A stretch of DNA of 64,000 nucleotides from Nectonema munidae (Eukaryota; Nematomorpha; Nectonematoida; Nectonematidae): assembly GCA_030549495.1 (NCBI GenBank), contig JAUIRK010000953.1, forward strand, positions 1,516,001-1,580,000. The letters are read 5' to 3'. Position numbers and translations under genes: made by a program. The notes beneath the pieces were generated by a model. It searched no databases and was not told the DNA's origin. It saw nothing but the letters and a program-made list of their open reading frames with translations. Positions 13,601-26,137 of the stretch are shown here, piece after piece (the first letter of the stretch is position 1; each line of letters starts with the position of its first letter).

Positions 13601-15687
13601 AGATCTTAGAAAATTGAGATTTAAAGAAAAGAAAAAATGTTTTTAAGAAAAATCAATTTTTCTATGTTTAACGAATTTTTTCATTTTATTGGAGTGTGAA
13701 TGTTTTTATAATAATATAGGTTTTCAGACATTTTTGTTTATAAAGCTTAAATAATTAAGTTATTTTTATCTACCTTGTGTAACACCTGATAAAAACAGTC
13801 AATCACAAATTTAATTTAAAGTTATTGACATTATAGAATCTGCATAAAATTTGCAATCGATAAATTACTAATTTAATTATATGCCGCAAAATTAATAATA
13901 TTTTTCAGAAAGGAACACTTTCTTCTCATTTTTATTTCAACTTAAAATTATTCAACTTTTACTTTAGCTTTAAATTATGGTCCTAAAAAATAAGCATATT
14001 TAATAGAAGAAGAAGAAAAAAGTGTTTTACAAAAAAACATTTAGAAACACGCAAAAATATTTTTACAGAATGAACAAGTTAATGGCATAAAGCATATATA
14101 TATACATATAAATACATTGTCATAAGTTATACTCAAATGAACTTGACAATTTCGAATCTGATTCTTTGTGAGTTACCTTTTTGAGTTTGTGAGATTCAAT
14201 TCTTAAAGTTATCCCTAATCTCTCAATATTGTTATATCATGAGTATAGATAGATGTTTTTGTTATATTTATGTATTAAAAGGTATCCTACTATAAATTTC
14301 TAGATCCACTCCTAGAAGACTATATTACCATTTGTAGCAAGATATATCCCTAATTTAAATTTGATAATTTTATCTGAAATGAAAACTTCCCAATATAATA
14401 ATTAGTGTAAAAGTTATAAATATTAAATATATAGAACATCTCGAAAAAACATTTAAAAACTGGGTGTTTGTACTGGCATCATGTCTTTCAGAGTGTAGCC
14501 CTGTAGTTTCTCATTTTATCAAGACATTTAATACTCAATTTCAAACAAAAATAAAACTAGAAGTTTATATTAATTAATGCACGTATGTACACAAGATTTC
14601 TCCAAAATAGTATTACCACTTTTTACATTTGGTCTTAACCCTAAGCCATCTGCCGACTTAAAAAATGTACATATTTAAAGAAAAAGTAAAATAGAATCGA
14701 ATTTGAACCGTGTGCTTACCATTCTTGGATCTACCAAGTGCTGGGCCTGTAGCGGATCGATTAAATTTACAAATGATTGTCAGGAAGTAAAAATTTTTTT
14801 AATAAAATTGATCTAGATTCTACAAAAAAGATAAAAACAACGCAAAAATTTATTTAAGGAGGAAATATAGAAGAAGAATTGAAGAAAATTAAAAGATATT
14901 ACAAAAAGTCAAAAAAAAAAATTTCAACTATAAGCGCGGGGCCTGTAGCAGCTGCTACATCTACTACTATGTTAATCCGAAACTGGTGCTTATAGAGGCT
15001 GTCAACACTGATATACGGATCACTATAATTTTCTACACTCCACCTAAAATTCTTTATCGCTTTTTCTGACATTTTGAAAGTTATTTTGCGCAATATTGCA
15101 TTAATGGATCAAACAAATGAGTTACTTAAGAGTTACAGGACTTTATGCATAATGGAGTTGTAATTTAATTCTTTTCACGAAAGTTTTCGAATAACGAAAA
15201 TTTCTTCAACAAGATTTCAATAAAAGAATTCAATTCTAAAAAAATTCTCTATACCGATGATAAAAAGAATATTCTTTATTCCTTCTGTAAATTCTTAGAA
15301 AAACTCTTTATGTCTTTTGCTTCTTTACTATTTTGGTGAAAGTAGAATGACATATATTTCTTCCAACAGTTGAGGTAAGTTTTTGGTATATTACTGACAC
15401 TTTTTCATGAAGTATAAAACTATAGAAAAATAATTATCAGTTTGAAAGTTGTATGTATTTTATACTTTATTCAAATTTTTTTTAACAAATCATAAAGCAA
15501 CACTTCCTCGCCAATCGAATAAGTGGAAAACTTCTTAACAAATCATGTAATTTTCCCTATAGGTAAAAGAGAAAATTAACCCTCGAAGAATCTCATATAG
15601 AATACCTTATATAAAATCTCATTCTAAATGATAACACCAACATTTTTATGCATACCCAGACTTTTTAACTATTTTAAGAGTGACAGA
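10642..15687. other. Gene-free AT-rich stretch
   Basis: About 5 kb without a supportable gene. A purine-rich stretch at about 12480-12780 ends at a donor-like CTAAG/GTATGT and could be untranslated exon sequence, but no coding frame supports this. An AT dinucleotide run is at about 14095-14110. Confidence 0.4.
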
Positions 15688-16164
15688 CCCCAAAAATTAT
15701 TATCCAATCAAAAATACAGATTCTCCCTCAAAATGTTTAAAATAAAAAAATGTATTGTTATTGATTTAAAACGGTATAATGAGAGAAGGAGAAAAAAACC
15801 AAAGATTTGATCAATATCATATGTGTATGCAATGTCAATACGCTGTTTTTAAAGTTATCGTTAACGAAAATTTAACTAAATTATTGTTAATTTTCCAAGC
15901 CTAACGATATGTTCTCTCATTATCACTCAATTCATAATTAAATAATGCGACATTGAAAACAATGTTAGCCGGATGGAAATCATTCAAACCATAATGATAG
16001 CCATTATATATAGAGATATATGAACTCAGGAATTCCACTTCGGGAAAGAATACAAAATTCAAGAATCAAAATTTTAGAATGAATCTTTAAAAGTTTAAGA
16101 GCTATAATTTTAATGAAAATTTTGTAAGAAATTTGGGAATGTAAAATTTCTTTGTAGTATATAT
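15688..16164. repeat. Local direct duplication, copy A
   Basis: From ATTATTATCCAATCAAAAAT through GTAAAATTTCTTTGTAGTAT this stretch is repeated in the same orientation at 16557-17083. The distal half (about 15940-16164) is almost identical between copies; the proximal half differs by small insertions and deletions. Both copies run into TA repeats. Confidence 0.75.
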
Positions 16165-16168
16165 ATAT

Positions 16169-16310
16169 ACTAGCCGGTCCCGTGGTCGTTTCTCGCTTCG
16201 CTCGAAACAGTGTTTCTCGCTGCGCTCGAAACATAGGATTCTGGGTAATGTGTATATTGAGTTGCTAATTAAAATTCGCTTCGCTCGAAACGACCACGGG
16301 ACCGGCTAGT
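16169..16310. mobile_element. 142-bp foldback element with perfect 24-bp TIRs
   Basis: The ends are exact reverse complements over 24 bp (16169-16192 and 16287-16310), starting ACTAGCCGGTCCCGTGGT. Internal motifs CGCTTCGCTCGAAAC and CGCTGCGCTCGAAAC recur in both orientations. It interrupts copy A at its TA run. A second, partial copy of its interior (GCTGCGCTCGAAACATAGG onward) is at 16324-16376. The GC content is far above the neighbourhood. The superfamily is not assigned: the CTAG end would also fit a Helitron-type terminus. Confidence 0.65.
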
Positions 16311-16556
16311 TTTTTTTTGTTTAGGCTGCGCTCGAAACATAGGATTCTGAGTAGTGTGTATTTTGATTTGCTAATAGTGTTATATGGTATGGTGATGAGT
16401 TTTTAGAATAATTGTATCTTTTCTGTGTATTTTTCTATTACACCATATAAAAAAAAGATATTTCAACCAATCAGAATGCTTCAAGCGACACTCAGACTAC
16501 AGATATATGAACTCATCACACATATAAAAATACACACAACACATATAAATAATTTA

Positions 16557-17083
16557 AACCAATCAAAAATTATTATCCAATCAAAAATACAGATTACTCA
16601 TCAAACCATGTTAAAAATACACAAAAAATGTATTGTAATTGATTGATAAATCAAATTTAAAACGGTATAATGACAGAAGGAGAAACACACCAAAGATTTG
16701 ATCAATATCATATGATACCGGTCATGTCAATGTCAATACGCTGTTTTTAAAGTTATCGCTTAACGAAAATTTAACTACAATTATTATTAATTTATCCAAC
16801 GCTCGAACGATATGTTCTGGCTAATGGTATCATTTTCAATTCATAATTAAATAATGCGACATTGAAAACAGGATGTTAGCCGGATGGAAATCATTCAAAC
16901 CATAATGATAGCCATTATATATAGAGATATATGAACTCAGGAATTCCACTTCGGGAAAGAATACAAAATTCAAGAATAAAAATTTTAGAATGAATCTTTA
17001 AAAGTTTAAGAGCTATAATTTTAATGAAAATTTTGTAAGAAATTTGGGAATGTAAAATTTCTTTGTAGTATATATATATATAT
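16557..17083. repeat. Local direct duplication, copy B
   Basis: Direct repeat of 15688-16164, offset by about 870-911 bp. It ends in a TA microsatellite and lacks the foldback element found after copy A. Confidence 0.75.
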
Positions 17084-17615
17084 GCTTTAGATCCAATTAT
17101 ATATACATAAACATTAAAATGTGGTTAGAGCATAATAAACTTGAAGTAATAATTTTATGACATTTTAGGGCATAAATTCACCTATGTTCTTAAAAGATTT
17201 TATAAAGAATAAATCAAAAAGGAATTTCACTCGTGTTTAAGAGCTCTAAACTTTGTAAGAAGCATTTCAAAGAGTAATAAAGAATTGAAACATGCCACAT
17301 GAGGATTAAAATGTTAAGTACTTCTTGAAAATTGTATTCACATTTCGGAAATCTGTTTACCTTTATTTATTGGCATAGTTTTTATGAGATAATTTTTTAT
17401 CTATAGCAATGAAATTCAATATCAATATTAAAATTACAAAATATGAGTACATTTTCAGATACAATATTTATTTACATCCAGTAAATCGGATTGTAGATCG
17501 GATTAGTAGATCGGATTGAATCATGAATTTTCGATCTTTAGCATTTTAACATGATAAATGATATTATTTTTTTAAGTTGGTTTAGTTATTAAAATTAGTT
17601 TGTTAATTATTATCA

Positions 17616-17764
17616 AATGTAAAGGTAACATGGCGAGTTTTCATCGAGAAGGCACAATTGCGCCGCTTGTATCAACTATGTGGAAAAGAGGCTTGATGCT
17701 GTATCGAAGCCAAGACGTTGAGTTTTTGAAGCAAAATATCGAACCAACCTTACTCACACCGTCT
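17616..17764 (-). mobile_element. tRNA-derived SINE (minus strand)
   Basis: On the plus strand it reads from the SINE tail (AAAGGTAAC) through GAAGGCACAATTGCGCCGCT and TGTATC to CGAACCAACCTTACTCAC, the reverse complement of the family start. The B-box is mutated (TGTATCGAAGCC on the plus strand). A 66-codon frame across it is not a gene. Confidence 0.6.
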
Positions 17765-17765
17765 T

Positions 17766-20386
17766 GTTTAAGAAAAGTATATTACAAAAACCACACCTGA
17801 TCAATTTTATTACTAATAATCATCAACCATTGATCAGTCCATGAAATGTCATACTACGCTCTTTTGCAAGTGAATTTGAAGTTAGTTTATTAAAAGAGAT
17901 GGATTCAAGCAAATTTAACTTTGAAAAACCCCAAAATTTAGACTTTTTTCAACAAAACTTAAAAAAATCAAGATACTTTATCATGATAAAAATGCCGAAG
18001 TTCAAACAATGCTGAATAAAATTAAACAGTCAAATGGAGTGAAGTTCAACTCCAAAAAAGTGGATTTTAACTAAAAAAGTTAACCACGAAAACTTTTCAT
18101 CTTTTTTTTAAATCAAATTCACGATTTTATATCTAGAAGCAAGTTTAATCTTTAGTTCAAGTATTTTACAATGTTGATTGAGAAAAGTGGCTCTAAAAAA
18201 GCACTTTATCTGGGTATGCTACGTATTTTTCAAGGATTGCTTAATTAAATGCGATAGGAGAACGGTTTTTTTAATAAAGCAAACTATTATTTTCAACTTT
18301 AATATATTATACACTATAGTGTATGTAAGACCACGTATAAACTTCAGAAATAAGGAATTAGGGAGAAAGAGAAAGAATACTAATTGGATCCGATGCACAA
18401 ACATGATATAATCTAAGAGTGGAGAACATCTTAGATGAGAGAAGTGCTTTTTTTGCGATTCTACACGTTCCTTTGAATCAATGTAATCACTTTCGGAGAA
18501 AGTTGATTAAAAAGCTTTGCTCTTAAAAACTTTGGTATAATCGTGATAAATAGTCTCAATAATACAGATACCAAGAGACGAGTAAATTTGATTTATTGCA
18601 AATGATTATTCATGATCCCTCACACTTTCCATTTTATTGCTGCAAAAACTCAAACAATGACGATGAGCGCTTGATCTTGAGGCGCATGAGATGATGTTTA
18701 AAGTACCGATGATTTCACTGATCTTTTCGTTGATAGTGTTGATGAGAGGAATAATATTCATCATGAGAGGATGAGAAGTTGCATGTCCTGCTAATGTTTA
18801 TGGTTACAGCGCAAAATGCTACTAAAAAAGTTATTTACGCATGTATAACAGAAACCTTTTTCACTTTATTTATTACGTGTAAGGATTGCAATAATAAACA
18901 TATAATGAATATAAGGTGTGGATCGATAGCGAAGAGAAGTTGCGCCATTGGCTGAATATTCATTTGAATCTGAAATTGCCATCGACATGAACCAATGAAA
19001 AAAGGGCAAAATTCTTCGCTATCATCGCACAACTTGTTGAAAGCTCCTTTCCTTCTAATGAATATTGTGAAGTGAGGGAGGGAGAGAGAGAGAGAGAGCG
19101 CGCGAGAGTGCTCGCTTATTTATGAGGAAATTCCTTTTTTGAACTTTTACTCTTTCTGTAAACAAAGTATTGGAAGCATGAAGAAAAAAGTGTTTTACTG
19201 TGATGTGACTTTGCACATTCTTGCATGATTTTATTATGTATACAGAGAAGGAAATATCTTTTTGACTATTTTATTTATATCAATATTTTTGTTGCGTTTC
19301 AAAAATTTTGCTGAATTTTTTAAATAGATTTTAAATTTCATTTGCTTAAATTCTAAAGATAACATCTTTTTCTTTCATGCCTCACTGTTACAAAATGGAC
19401 ATATGTTTTTTCAATTTAAAAAATATTTTTACTATCCATTTTTAAAATATGTCGTGCGTAGAAAAAGCACCCAGCTAGTTTGCGGTAACTATATACATCA
19501 TTTTTCTGTTTATATTTTTAACGCGTAATGTTAAAAAAAAATTACTATTTTCATTATATATTTTTGCGTTTAAACGCTTTTAGTCTTTCGTTTTCTAAAA
19601 TTAATCTTCCACTTTTCGCTTTAAATGAATTTTCATATAACTTAAGTCCGGACAATTTTTATTTCGTGGTTCACTGAGGCATTTTATTTTGTGAAAGGGT
19701 TTTAATTTTCGTCTTTTTTATTTCAACTATTTCCTATAGGTAACTTCAGAAAACATATAACTAAAATTTAAAATATCTATTTTCAACAGATAAATTAAGA
19801 TAAAATATTTTTTAAATAGTGTCTACGTTTTTGGCTGTTTTCACGAAAGAGTTAACAATTTTGAGAATTTCACATCTCTTACAACTAAAACAAGGAAACA
19901 CAATTCATCTTATTCAACATTGTGTTTTAAAATGGCTCACAATTTATCTTAAAAATGAAACGCAAAAAGAAACAATTCTCTTATAAATTTGACAGGCAGG
20001 CAGGCATAGAGAGGTAAAGATTGGAAATCTCTGGATAATAAACCAACTCCTATACTTTACCAAAAGCTTGATCTTTCTAAATTTACCACATTTAAAATAA
20101 TATTTAGAACTATTATAGATGAATTATGGAAATTTTTTGAGAGTAAAACGCAAACTTTCAATATTTTATAATTAGATACTGCCATATGAAATAATTTGGA
20201 CAGTTGATAACTGAAATATGTAAATTTAAGATTAACTTGAAAGAAAATGAAGTTGCAAGTACTTGACTAACTCAAATATTTTGTAAGTATACTTGTGTTT
20301 ATTGTTATTTTGAAAAATCATGCATTCTATATTTATACAGCATTCATTCGGGTATCATTTGCTTCTATTTTCAAAAAAAAATTTTT
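17766..20386. other. AT-rich non-coding DNA
   Basis: No supportable gene. Contains a GA/GC microsatellite at 19078-19108. Short frames on both strands near 18180-18410 overlap each other and are taken as chance. Confidence 0.45.
19078..19108. repeat. GA microsatellite
   Basis: A run of GA dinucleotides passes into GCGCGCGAGAG. Confidence 0.85.
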
Positions 20387-20557
20387 CTTGAAGTAAAATT
20401 GAAAAATATTGATATAACACGAATAGTTTTGGAAAATAATCGTTATTTAATCTTATTTAAAAAGAAGTAGAAGTTGTACACCGAAATTAATTGTTCAAAT
20501 AAAGATTATTTTCCAAAACTATTCGTGTCATCTCAATATTTTTCAATTTTACTTCAA
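20387..20557. repeat. Long hairpin: 53-bp arms, near perfect
   Basis: The left arm (about 20388-20440, from TTGAAGTAAAATTG to GGAAAATAAT) is the reverse complement of the right arm (20505-20557) with about two mismatches. The loop is about 64 bp. A transcript would form a long double-stranded stem. No terminal duplication or transposon end was recognised. Confidence 0.75.
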
Positions 20558-21179
20558 AATGCAAAATCCGTGTTCTGTTTTCAAATTAAAATTATATTCC
20601 TACTTAAAATATACGCTTGGTTATGGACTTCGTCAAAGTTATTCTCCTTTATACTATTAAATGAATCACCTAAACATTTTACAAAAAATTGCTAACTTAA
20701 GGACAATCTATGTTGCCAATATTCCACTTCTGGAATAACCCCATATAAGTAAGTTTAGAATTTTTTTTAATAAAAAAGTTTTCACTTATTTTTTCCTTCG
20801 ATTAGCGAGTTAATGCTTAAAATAAAACAAAAATAATTTTACTTTCATTAATTCCAATAAATCAAATCATAAAATAAAATAATAATTAAATCTAATTATA
20901 AGAAATTATTGATTTACTTACAAAATTATAAAAAAATTTCCTAAAATATTTACCTTTTTTTTATACAAAATATTGAATATTGTATTGAGAAAAATGTTTA
21001 AATAAGAACAGTCTAAATTTAACATATTCTAAAATTTCAATTAACTGATGTTCCAGAGATATGAAGCATCTGACACTAAACGCTTACTCATAAAGGCGTA
21101 GTATTTTCACGATCATGGGCATGAAATGCCATATGCAATGCTCCTTTATAAAAGATATATGGGTGTTCTCACTCATATA

Positions 21180-21230
21180 CCTTTTTTCTTCTGAAGAAGG
21201 CAGTCTCTCGCCGAAACTCGTTAGGAAATC
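21180..21230 (+). other. Possible hammerhead-ribozyme-like core
   Basis: TCTGAAGAAGGC, a short loop, then GCCGAAACTCG resembles the hammerhead core CUGANGA - stem II - GAAA, with GGC/GCC as stem II. Such motifs are known in Penelope-like retroelements. One extra A lies between the CTGAAGA core and stem II, no stem I/III partner was confirmed by eye, and no reverse transcriptase lies next to it. Confidence 0.25.
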
Positions 21231-23157
21231 TTTATCTCTTAGAATTTTACAAATTTTATTTCTTTATCAAAGTTTAAAAGAATTCTTAAAGTCAAAATAA
21301 AAAGTATATATCTTTTATATTTATTTCCATGCAAAACAAAGCTGTAGATTTTTTTCAATCGTGATTGATCTCTGCATAGCAATCACTTGCAAATTGCGTG
21401 AATTCAAGATTGGCAGAACAGTGGAGACTGCAGAAAGTTACTTATCTCACTTCAAAAAATATTGAACTATTAAATGGAGTTATGAACAACTAAAAATCAA
21501 TGAAATAGCTTGGAAAAGTAAATCTTGCTAACAATTTAATGCAAACATATGACAGGAGACCTTTTAACTCTAAGAAAGAACACAAAGCGCAAAGGAAGGA
21601 TTGCTGAGGTCAGGACATTTGACGAGAAGATTTGTGACTGCTTCTTCCATTCAACCATCTAAATCATTGTAGAGAGAGTGCAGACTGACAAAGAAAGCAG
21701 CCTGGTCTCTTTTATCTAGCCATTATCCACTTATGTCTGTCTTTCCAAAAAGATGAGTGCTTTTCACACGTAACGTAAGAAGTCTGGCAAACATGTAAGC
21801 TGACTGACTACTCCACCATTTTCTAGGAAGTTGTTGGATTAGAAGCACCCAGATTCCACCTTGTGAAGTTATCTCTTCTGTCAACAGGAGATGAGTTTGA
21901 ATGAAAACACGAATCCCACTATTTACTCAAAAGATCAGGAATGTGTGAAGATTTTTATTGTAAAGGCGATGCAAGCATAAAAGATGCATACAACGTCGTA
22001 TACGCATAGAAAAAGATAGTGGAACTATGCCTATAATAAAAATTCCAGCAAACATTTTTTTAGATAAAATAAAATGAACACTAGTGATTCCGACACACAA
22101 AGTATGTGTAAAATAGCAGGATTTCCACGCTTTATTGAAACTGGGGAAAGAACGCGAAAATTGAATTGATTTTTTGCTGGACAAATTTTTTAAAACTAGT
22201 AAAATCATGGAAGTGGCGTTAATTTTAAACTAATTTTGAAAATGTATGGATGTATAATTAATTAATTGATCATAATAAAATTGTGAATGCTATTAAATCT
22301 CATTATGCTGATGCACACGCTACACACACTGTAGAACGTGTAATTATTGAACCCTTGTAAATACTGTAGTATATACTTTTGCAACATCTCAATTTATTTT
22401 TGGTTGAAAACTTTTTTATGTACATAGTGTGTTCAATATGGAGAGATTTCATCGTATATACTTATTACATGGAAAAAGGTCATTCTTATGCCCTTTTTAG
22501 TTCTACGTTGTCTTTTTTCAATTCTAATTTGTTGTTTTTATTTTATATTTAGTATTTTTCAATTCTTATTGGTTCATCTAAAATACAAAATAGAATTTCG
22601 AAATGACAATTTAGATTTGAAAAAGTCAAAAGAGAAAATGAAAAAAGAGGAAATAGAAATGAAAAAAAAACTAAATATAAGTGAAAAAAACAAAGTAGAA
22701 TTAGAGAGGGTGTATATGGTGTCAAAGTCAATACTTCCTTTTGATTAAAAAATAATCAAAATTAAACTACTTTGCTATTATTTACAATTTATTAAAAACT
22801 TGAAAATTACCCTGCAATTTTGTGGACTATGAAGCATGAAAAGGGTGTCAACATTAGTGATTTACATTTGCTTTTAGACAAAAACTCTGATTTTTTTTCA
22901 AATCATGGAAGTATTTTTTCAACTACTTCAGCAAAAGTAAAAGCAATTAAATAATGACGTGTTACTCTTTTCCAACATAAAAATCGAAGAACCGAAGTTT
23001 TGTTCAATTGAAAAAATTTTAATATCATCTAATATTATACTTGTTTTTTTTCATGTGATATACTTAAAATTATTGAGTTTCATGCTCATTTAAATGCTTT
23101 TTGTTGTAAAAAATCTAACGAAAAAGTGTGTATTGAATTTTTAAAAATTGATTAAAA
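21231..23157. other. AT-rich non-coding DNA
   Basis: No gene is supported. An 86-codon frame at 22488-22748 is lysine-rich and hydrophobic at its start but matches nothing I know; it looks like a chance frame in AT-rich DNA. Confidence 0.4.
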
Positions 23158-24072
23158 ATGTCCACAAAATTGTTTTGCCCATCATATCTTTGTAGTTTTA
23201 GAATGTTGATTTTGGTTGGTCATAATAATAAAGTTTTCTTATATTCACGAAGAAGCCTAGGCCGCGGGGTCCCCCAAGGTTCACTTCTAAGCCCTCTTCT
23301 GTTCAACTTCTACATATCTGATATTAGGGACTCTTTCAATAAGTCAATCTATGCTAGGATAATCAGTTTCGCAGACGACATATGTGTATATTACTCCGCT
23401 AAGCGTGTTCCGCGTATTTGCAAACACCTTACGGACGTAAATACCATATTAGGGGGGTATTTCACTGGATGGAACCTTAAGGTGAATTACTCTAAATGCA
23501 AGTTCATCATCTTTGGCGCTAATTGTCCCAAAAATAACCCGCCAACTATAGGGAATATTCCCCGAGTTCGCCACCTAAAATATCTAGGAATCAATTGGGA
23601 TGCAGGATTTAGTTTTCATCGTGAAGCTCACGAAAAGATAAAAAAGGGGAAGAAGGATCTAGCGCTATATGGATGTCTTAAAGACCTTGGGGTCAATTCC
23701 ACGGTGGTAGGCAAGGTCATTAAAATCTTAACAATGCCGAAATTGACTTATGGAAACTCCATTTTGGGATGCCTTCCCTCAACTTGGACCAACAAAATAG
23801 ATGACCTCGTGTATAAACTTTTTAGGACTGTTTATGGCAACCCTTTCACTATTGCTCATAGCCGGACCTCCTTTTCCTGGTTCCAGAAAAGGTTGGAGAA
23901 ATTAAATAAAAAGTTTATAGAAAAATTAAGAACACACAAGCATTGCCCACAATTATGCCAAGCTTGGGAGCTCACGCAAACCCAGGCTGAAGCGTTCTTG
24001 GGGGTATATGCTAAAAAAAAGAGAAAAATTATCCTAGGTGACTACCCATATACAATAGCCCCCAAGCAATAG
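23158..24072 (+). CDS. LINE reverse transcriptase, C-terminal part
   Basis: A 304-codon open frame. From about residue 35 it has reverse transcriptase motifs in order: GVPQGSLLSPLLF (residues 38-50), catalytic FADD (71-74), the GWNLKVNYSKC block (104-114) and the HLKYLGINWD block (139-148), followed by a thumb-like and C-terminal region. This is the non-LTR pattern of the Jockey/I/R1 group. The first 30 or so residues come from flanking DNA and are not part of the enzyme, so the apparent start codon is accidental. The fingers region and the endonuclease are missing, so the product could not act alone. The open frame over 270 codons indicates a fairly recent insertion. Confidence 0.8.
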   Translation: MSTKLFCPSYLCSFRMLILVGHNNKVFLYSRRSLGRGVPQGSLLSPLLFNFYISDIRDSFNKSIYARIISFADDICVYYSAKRVPRICKHLTDVNTILGGYFTGWNLKVNYSKCKFIIFGANCPKNNPPTIGNIPRVRHLKYLGINWDAGFSFHREAHEKIKKGKKDLALYGCLKDLGVNSTVVGKVIKILTMPKLTYGNSILGCLPSTWTNKIDDLVYKLFRTVYGNPFTIAHSRTSFSWFQKRLEKLNKKFIEKLRTHKHCPQLCQAWELTQTQAEAFLGVYAKKKRKIILGDYPYTIAPKQ

Positions 24073-24860
24073 GGAATTCTGCGTTCTGCGATATAGTTCT
24101 GTTTTTTCTGAGTTCTAGATCCGCCTACTTAAATTTAGGATTGGCACAAGGTATAAGTCCCAAAACAGTTTCATCTTACGAGCTAGGTTAGGCATAGTCG
24201 GTAATCTGGCCTCTACAGGAGTCCGCTTGTAGGACCGTTTAAACATACATTCCAATATTAAAACATATATCCTAGGGACAACATTTAGGGATGGAGTCAA
24301 ATTCCAGGGGTAGATTGTTCCTAACCTAGCATGCCTTAAATTATGTATATCTTTCTTAACCCTATAACATGTATCAAATATTATTTATCAATAATATATA
24401 AGATATTGCATGCCTTCAAACGCTTCTATTTTTGTAGCATATAACTTTTATAATCATATTCTTTTATTTAGGAACAAGATACATTCCGTTGTGCCGGTTT
24501 TTTACCCTGGTTTTCTTCCTCTGAAGAATTCAAAGGTTTTTACGGTTAGGTAGTGCTCTAGCGACGCGATTCTACGTGGTTAGTAATCAAGCTATCACTA
24601 GACAATAAGTTTGTTTCCCAAATTGGGAGCGTTCGCGTTAGGATTGTATCGTTCTCTCAGTTGTATTTATATATTGTCACATAAATTCTTGTAAAATACT
24701 ATATATAATAGAGCTATTCTTTTGTAACAAGGGCCGATTGGTGTTTAGTGGGATGGAAAGTCCAGTTAGACTTGGACTCAGCATTCCGGGCGGGCCACGA
24801 TATCCGAAAGGATGGGTGCGAACGTCACAAAACAACTTAATTAATTAATTAATAATTAAT
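23190..24860 (+). mobile_element. LINE, 5'-truncated, with RT core and 3' UTR
   Basis: A non-LTR retrotransposon copy beginning inside the reverse transcriptase domain, as expected from incomplete target-primed reverse transcription. The coding part ends at 24072. About 780 bp of GC-richer 3' UTR follow, finishing in a TTAA-type short repeat tail (about 24836-24860). The 5' junction lies near 23190-23240, where composition and reading frame quality change. No endonuclease or RNase H remains. The target-site duplication could not be read by eye. Confidence 0.8.
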
Positions 24861-24982
24861 TTTTTTTCAAAATACTTTTTAGAATTTTTTAATATATCTA
24901 TCACTTTATTTTTTTGACATTTGATATCAATATATTTTCCATTTATTTTTTTAAGTATTATTTTGAAATATTATAAATAAAT

Positions 24983-25426
24983 ATGGATAAGGTTGCAAAG
25001 GAAATCGATGAAAACAGTACCACTACACAAGTTGTGCAGTGTCTTCAGGCTTTGAACTTTCCCCCTTATGTTGTTTCAGCTTTTCAAGGTTATCAAATTT
25101 TTATTGATCATAAGTTGTTATTAGTTTTTATATTTAGAAAATGAAATTGATGGCTAAGCGTTTTTCCAAATAGAAGAGAAAGATATTTCATTTTAGTTAT
25201 GTTTCATTTATATATAGTTGGAAATGGAATTGCATATCTTATGGAACCAATTATGAAAAAGGCTATATTATTTTTACTTAAAACATACTACGTTTATGAA
25301 TTAAACTATCCTAGAAATTTTCAAGTTTTAGGATTTATACAAAAACATGTTTTTAAATACAATTATCCGTTTTTCAAAGGATCAAATTTGATTAAAATTG
25401 AAAAAAAATATTCTGAGAGTTTATGA
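24983..25426 (+). pseudogene. Broken SAM-domain gene (SAMD3-like, possibly transposon-associated)
   Basis: Starting at ATG 24983, the frame encodes a SAM-like N-terminus (VVQCLQALNFPPYVVSAFQ). A 49-bp intron (25089-25137, GT...TTTAG) joins it to ENEIDG, the usual SAM continuation; then an in-frame TAA follows, although the next codons (AFFQIEEKDISF) continue the SAM pattern. At 25199-25426 a further open stretch (residues including TYYVYELNYPRNFQVLGF) resembles the C-terminal tail of SAMD3-like uncharacterised proteins that are multicopy in many animals. The middle is missing. I see the SAM pattern directly; the SAMD3-like tail assignment is from memory and less certain. The gene is dead as it stands, and its compact intron contrasts with the long host introns nearby. 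Confidence 0.45.
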
Positions 25427-26137
25427 AAATATCCCAATTTTTTTGCATATTCTTTTTTTTGTGTTATTACTTTGTATTATTTTAATTTGCAAATAAAATT
25501 TTACTTTATTTAGTTAATTTTTTTGTTTGCTTTATCATTATGAAAAAGATAAACTTTCCATTCTAAATTCTCGCTGTATAAAAAAACACTTTGTCACAAT
25601 GCAATACCAAACGCTAGATATCACTCTTTAATATTTTTACCGAAACCTTATAATGTCGTTAAACTAAATTCTTCAAAAAAATTTCAAATTCTTGGTTTTT
25701 TTTAAAAAAGCGTTCTCAGGGACAGCTCTCAACTTTTTAAAGATTTTAAATTCGTCAAGTTTAAAAAAAAGTTTTCAGAAGACTAATATACTTTCATATG
25801 CAATAGCTTTTGTGTTGTAGATTAAATTTGTTAAATAAATTACGTTTTGATTTATTTTTGTTTTTAGGTTACTCTTTTTTTAACCGGTTTGATTTGATAT
25901 TTTGATAAGAAACTTTCCTTAATAGTAATGTTTAGGCTGTTTTTGGTTCTCTTAAGATATTGTTCTAAATTCTAGATTAAATTATGAAGGATGTATAAGT
26001 TTGCTGCAGTTTACCATTAAGTAAAGTTGTATTGAAATTATTGTATAAAGAAAAATCCTATTTAATTATAAATAATTGTAGTATAGTTCTTATGATTTCA
26101 ACTAATTTTCAACTAACTAAGCACCTTATAGTTAAAC
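25427..26137. other. AT-rich non-coding DNA
   Basis: Nothing recognisable besides T-rich tracts. Confidence 0.45.

Noticed and set aside
22488-22748. 86-codon frame with a hydrophobic start and lysine-rich middle
   Set aside because: Typical of chance translation in AT-rich DNA; the opposite strand is open too and no motif is present.
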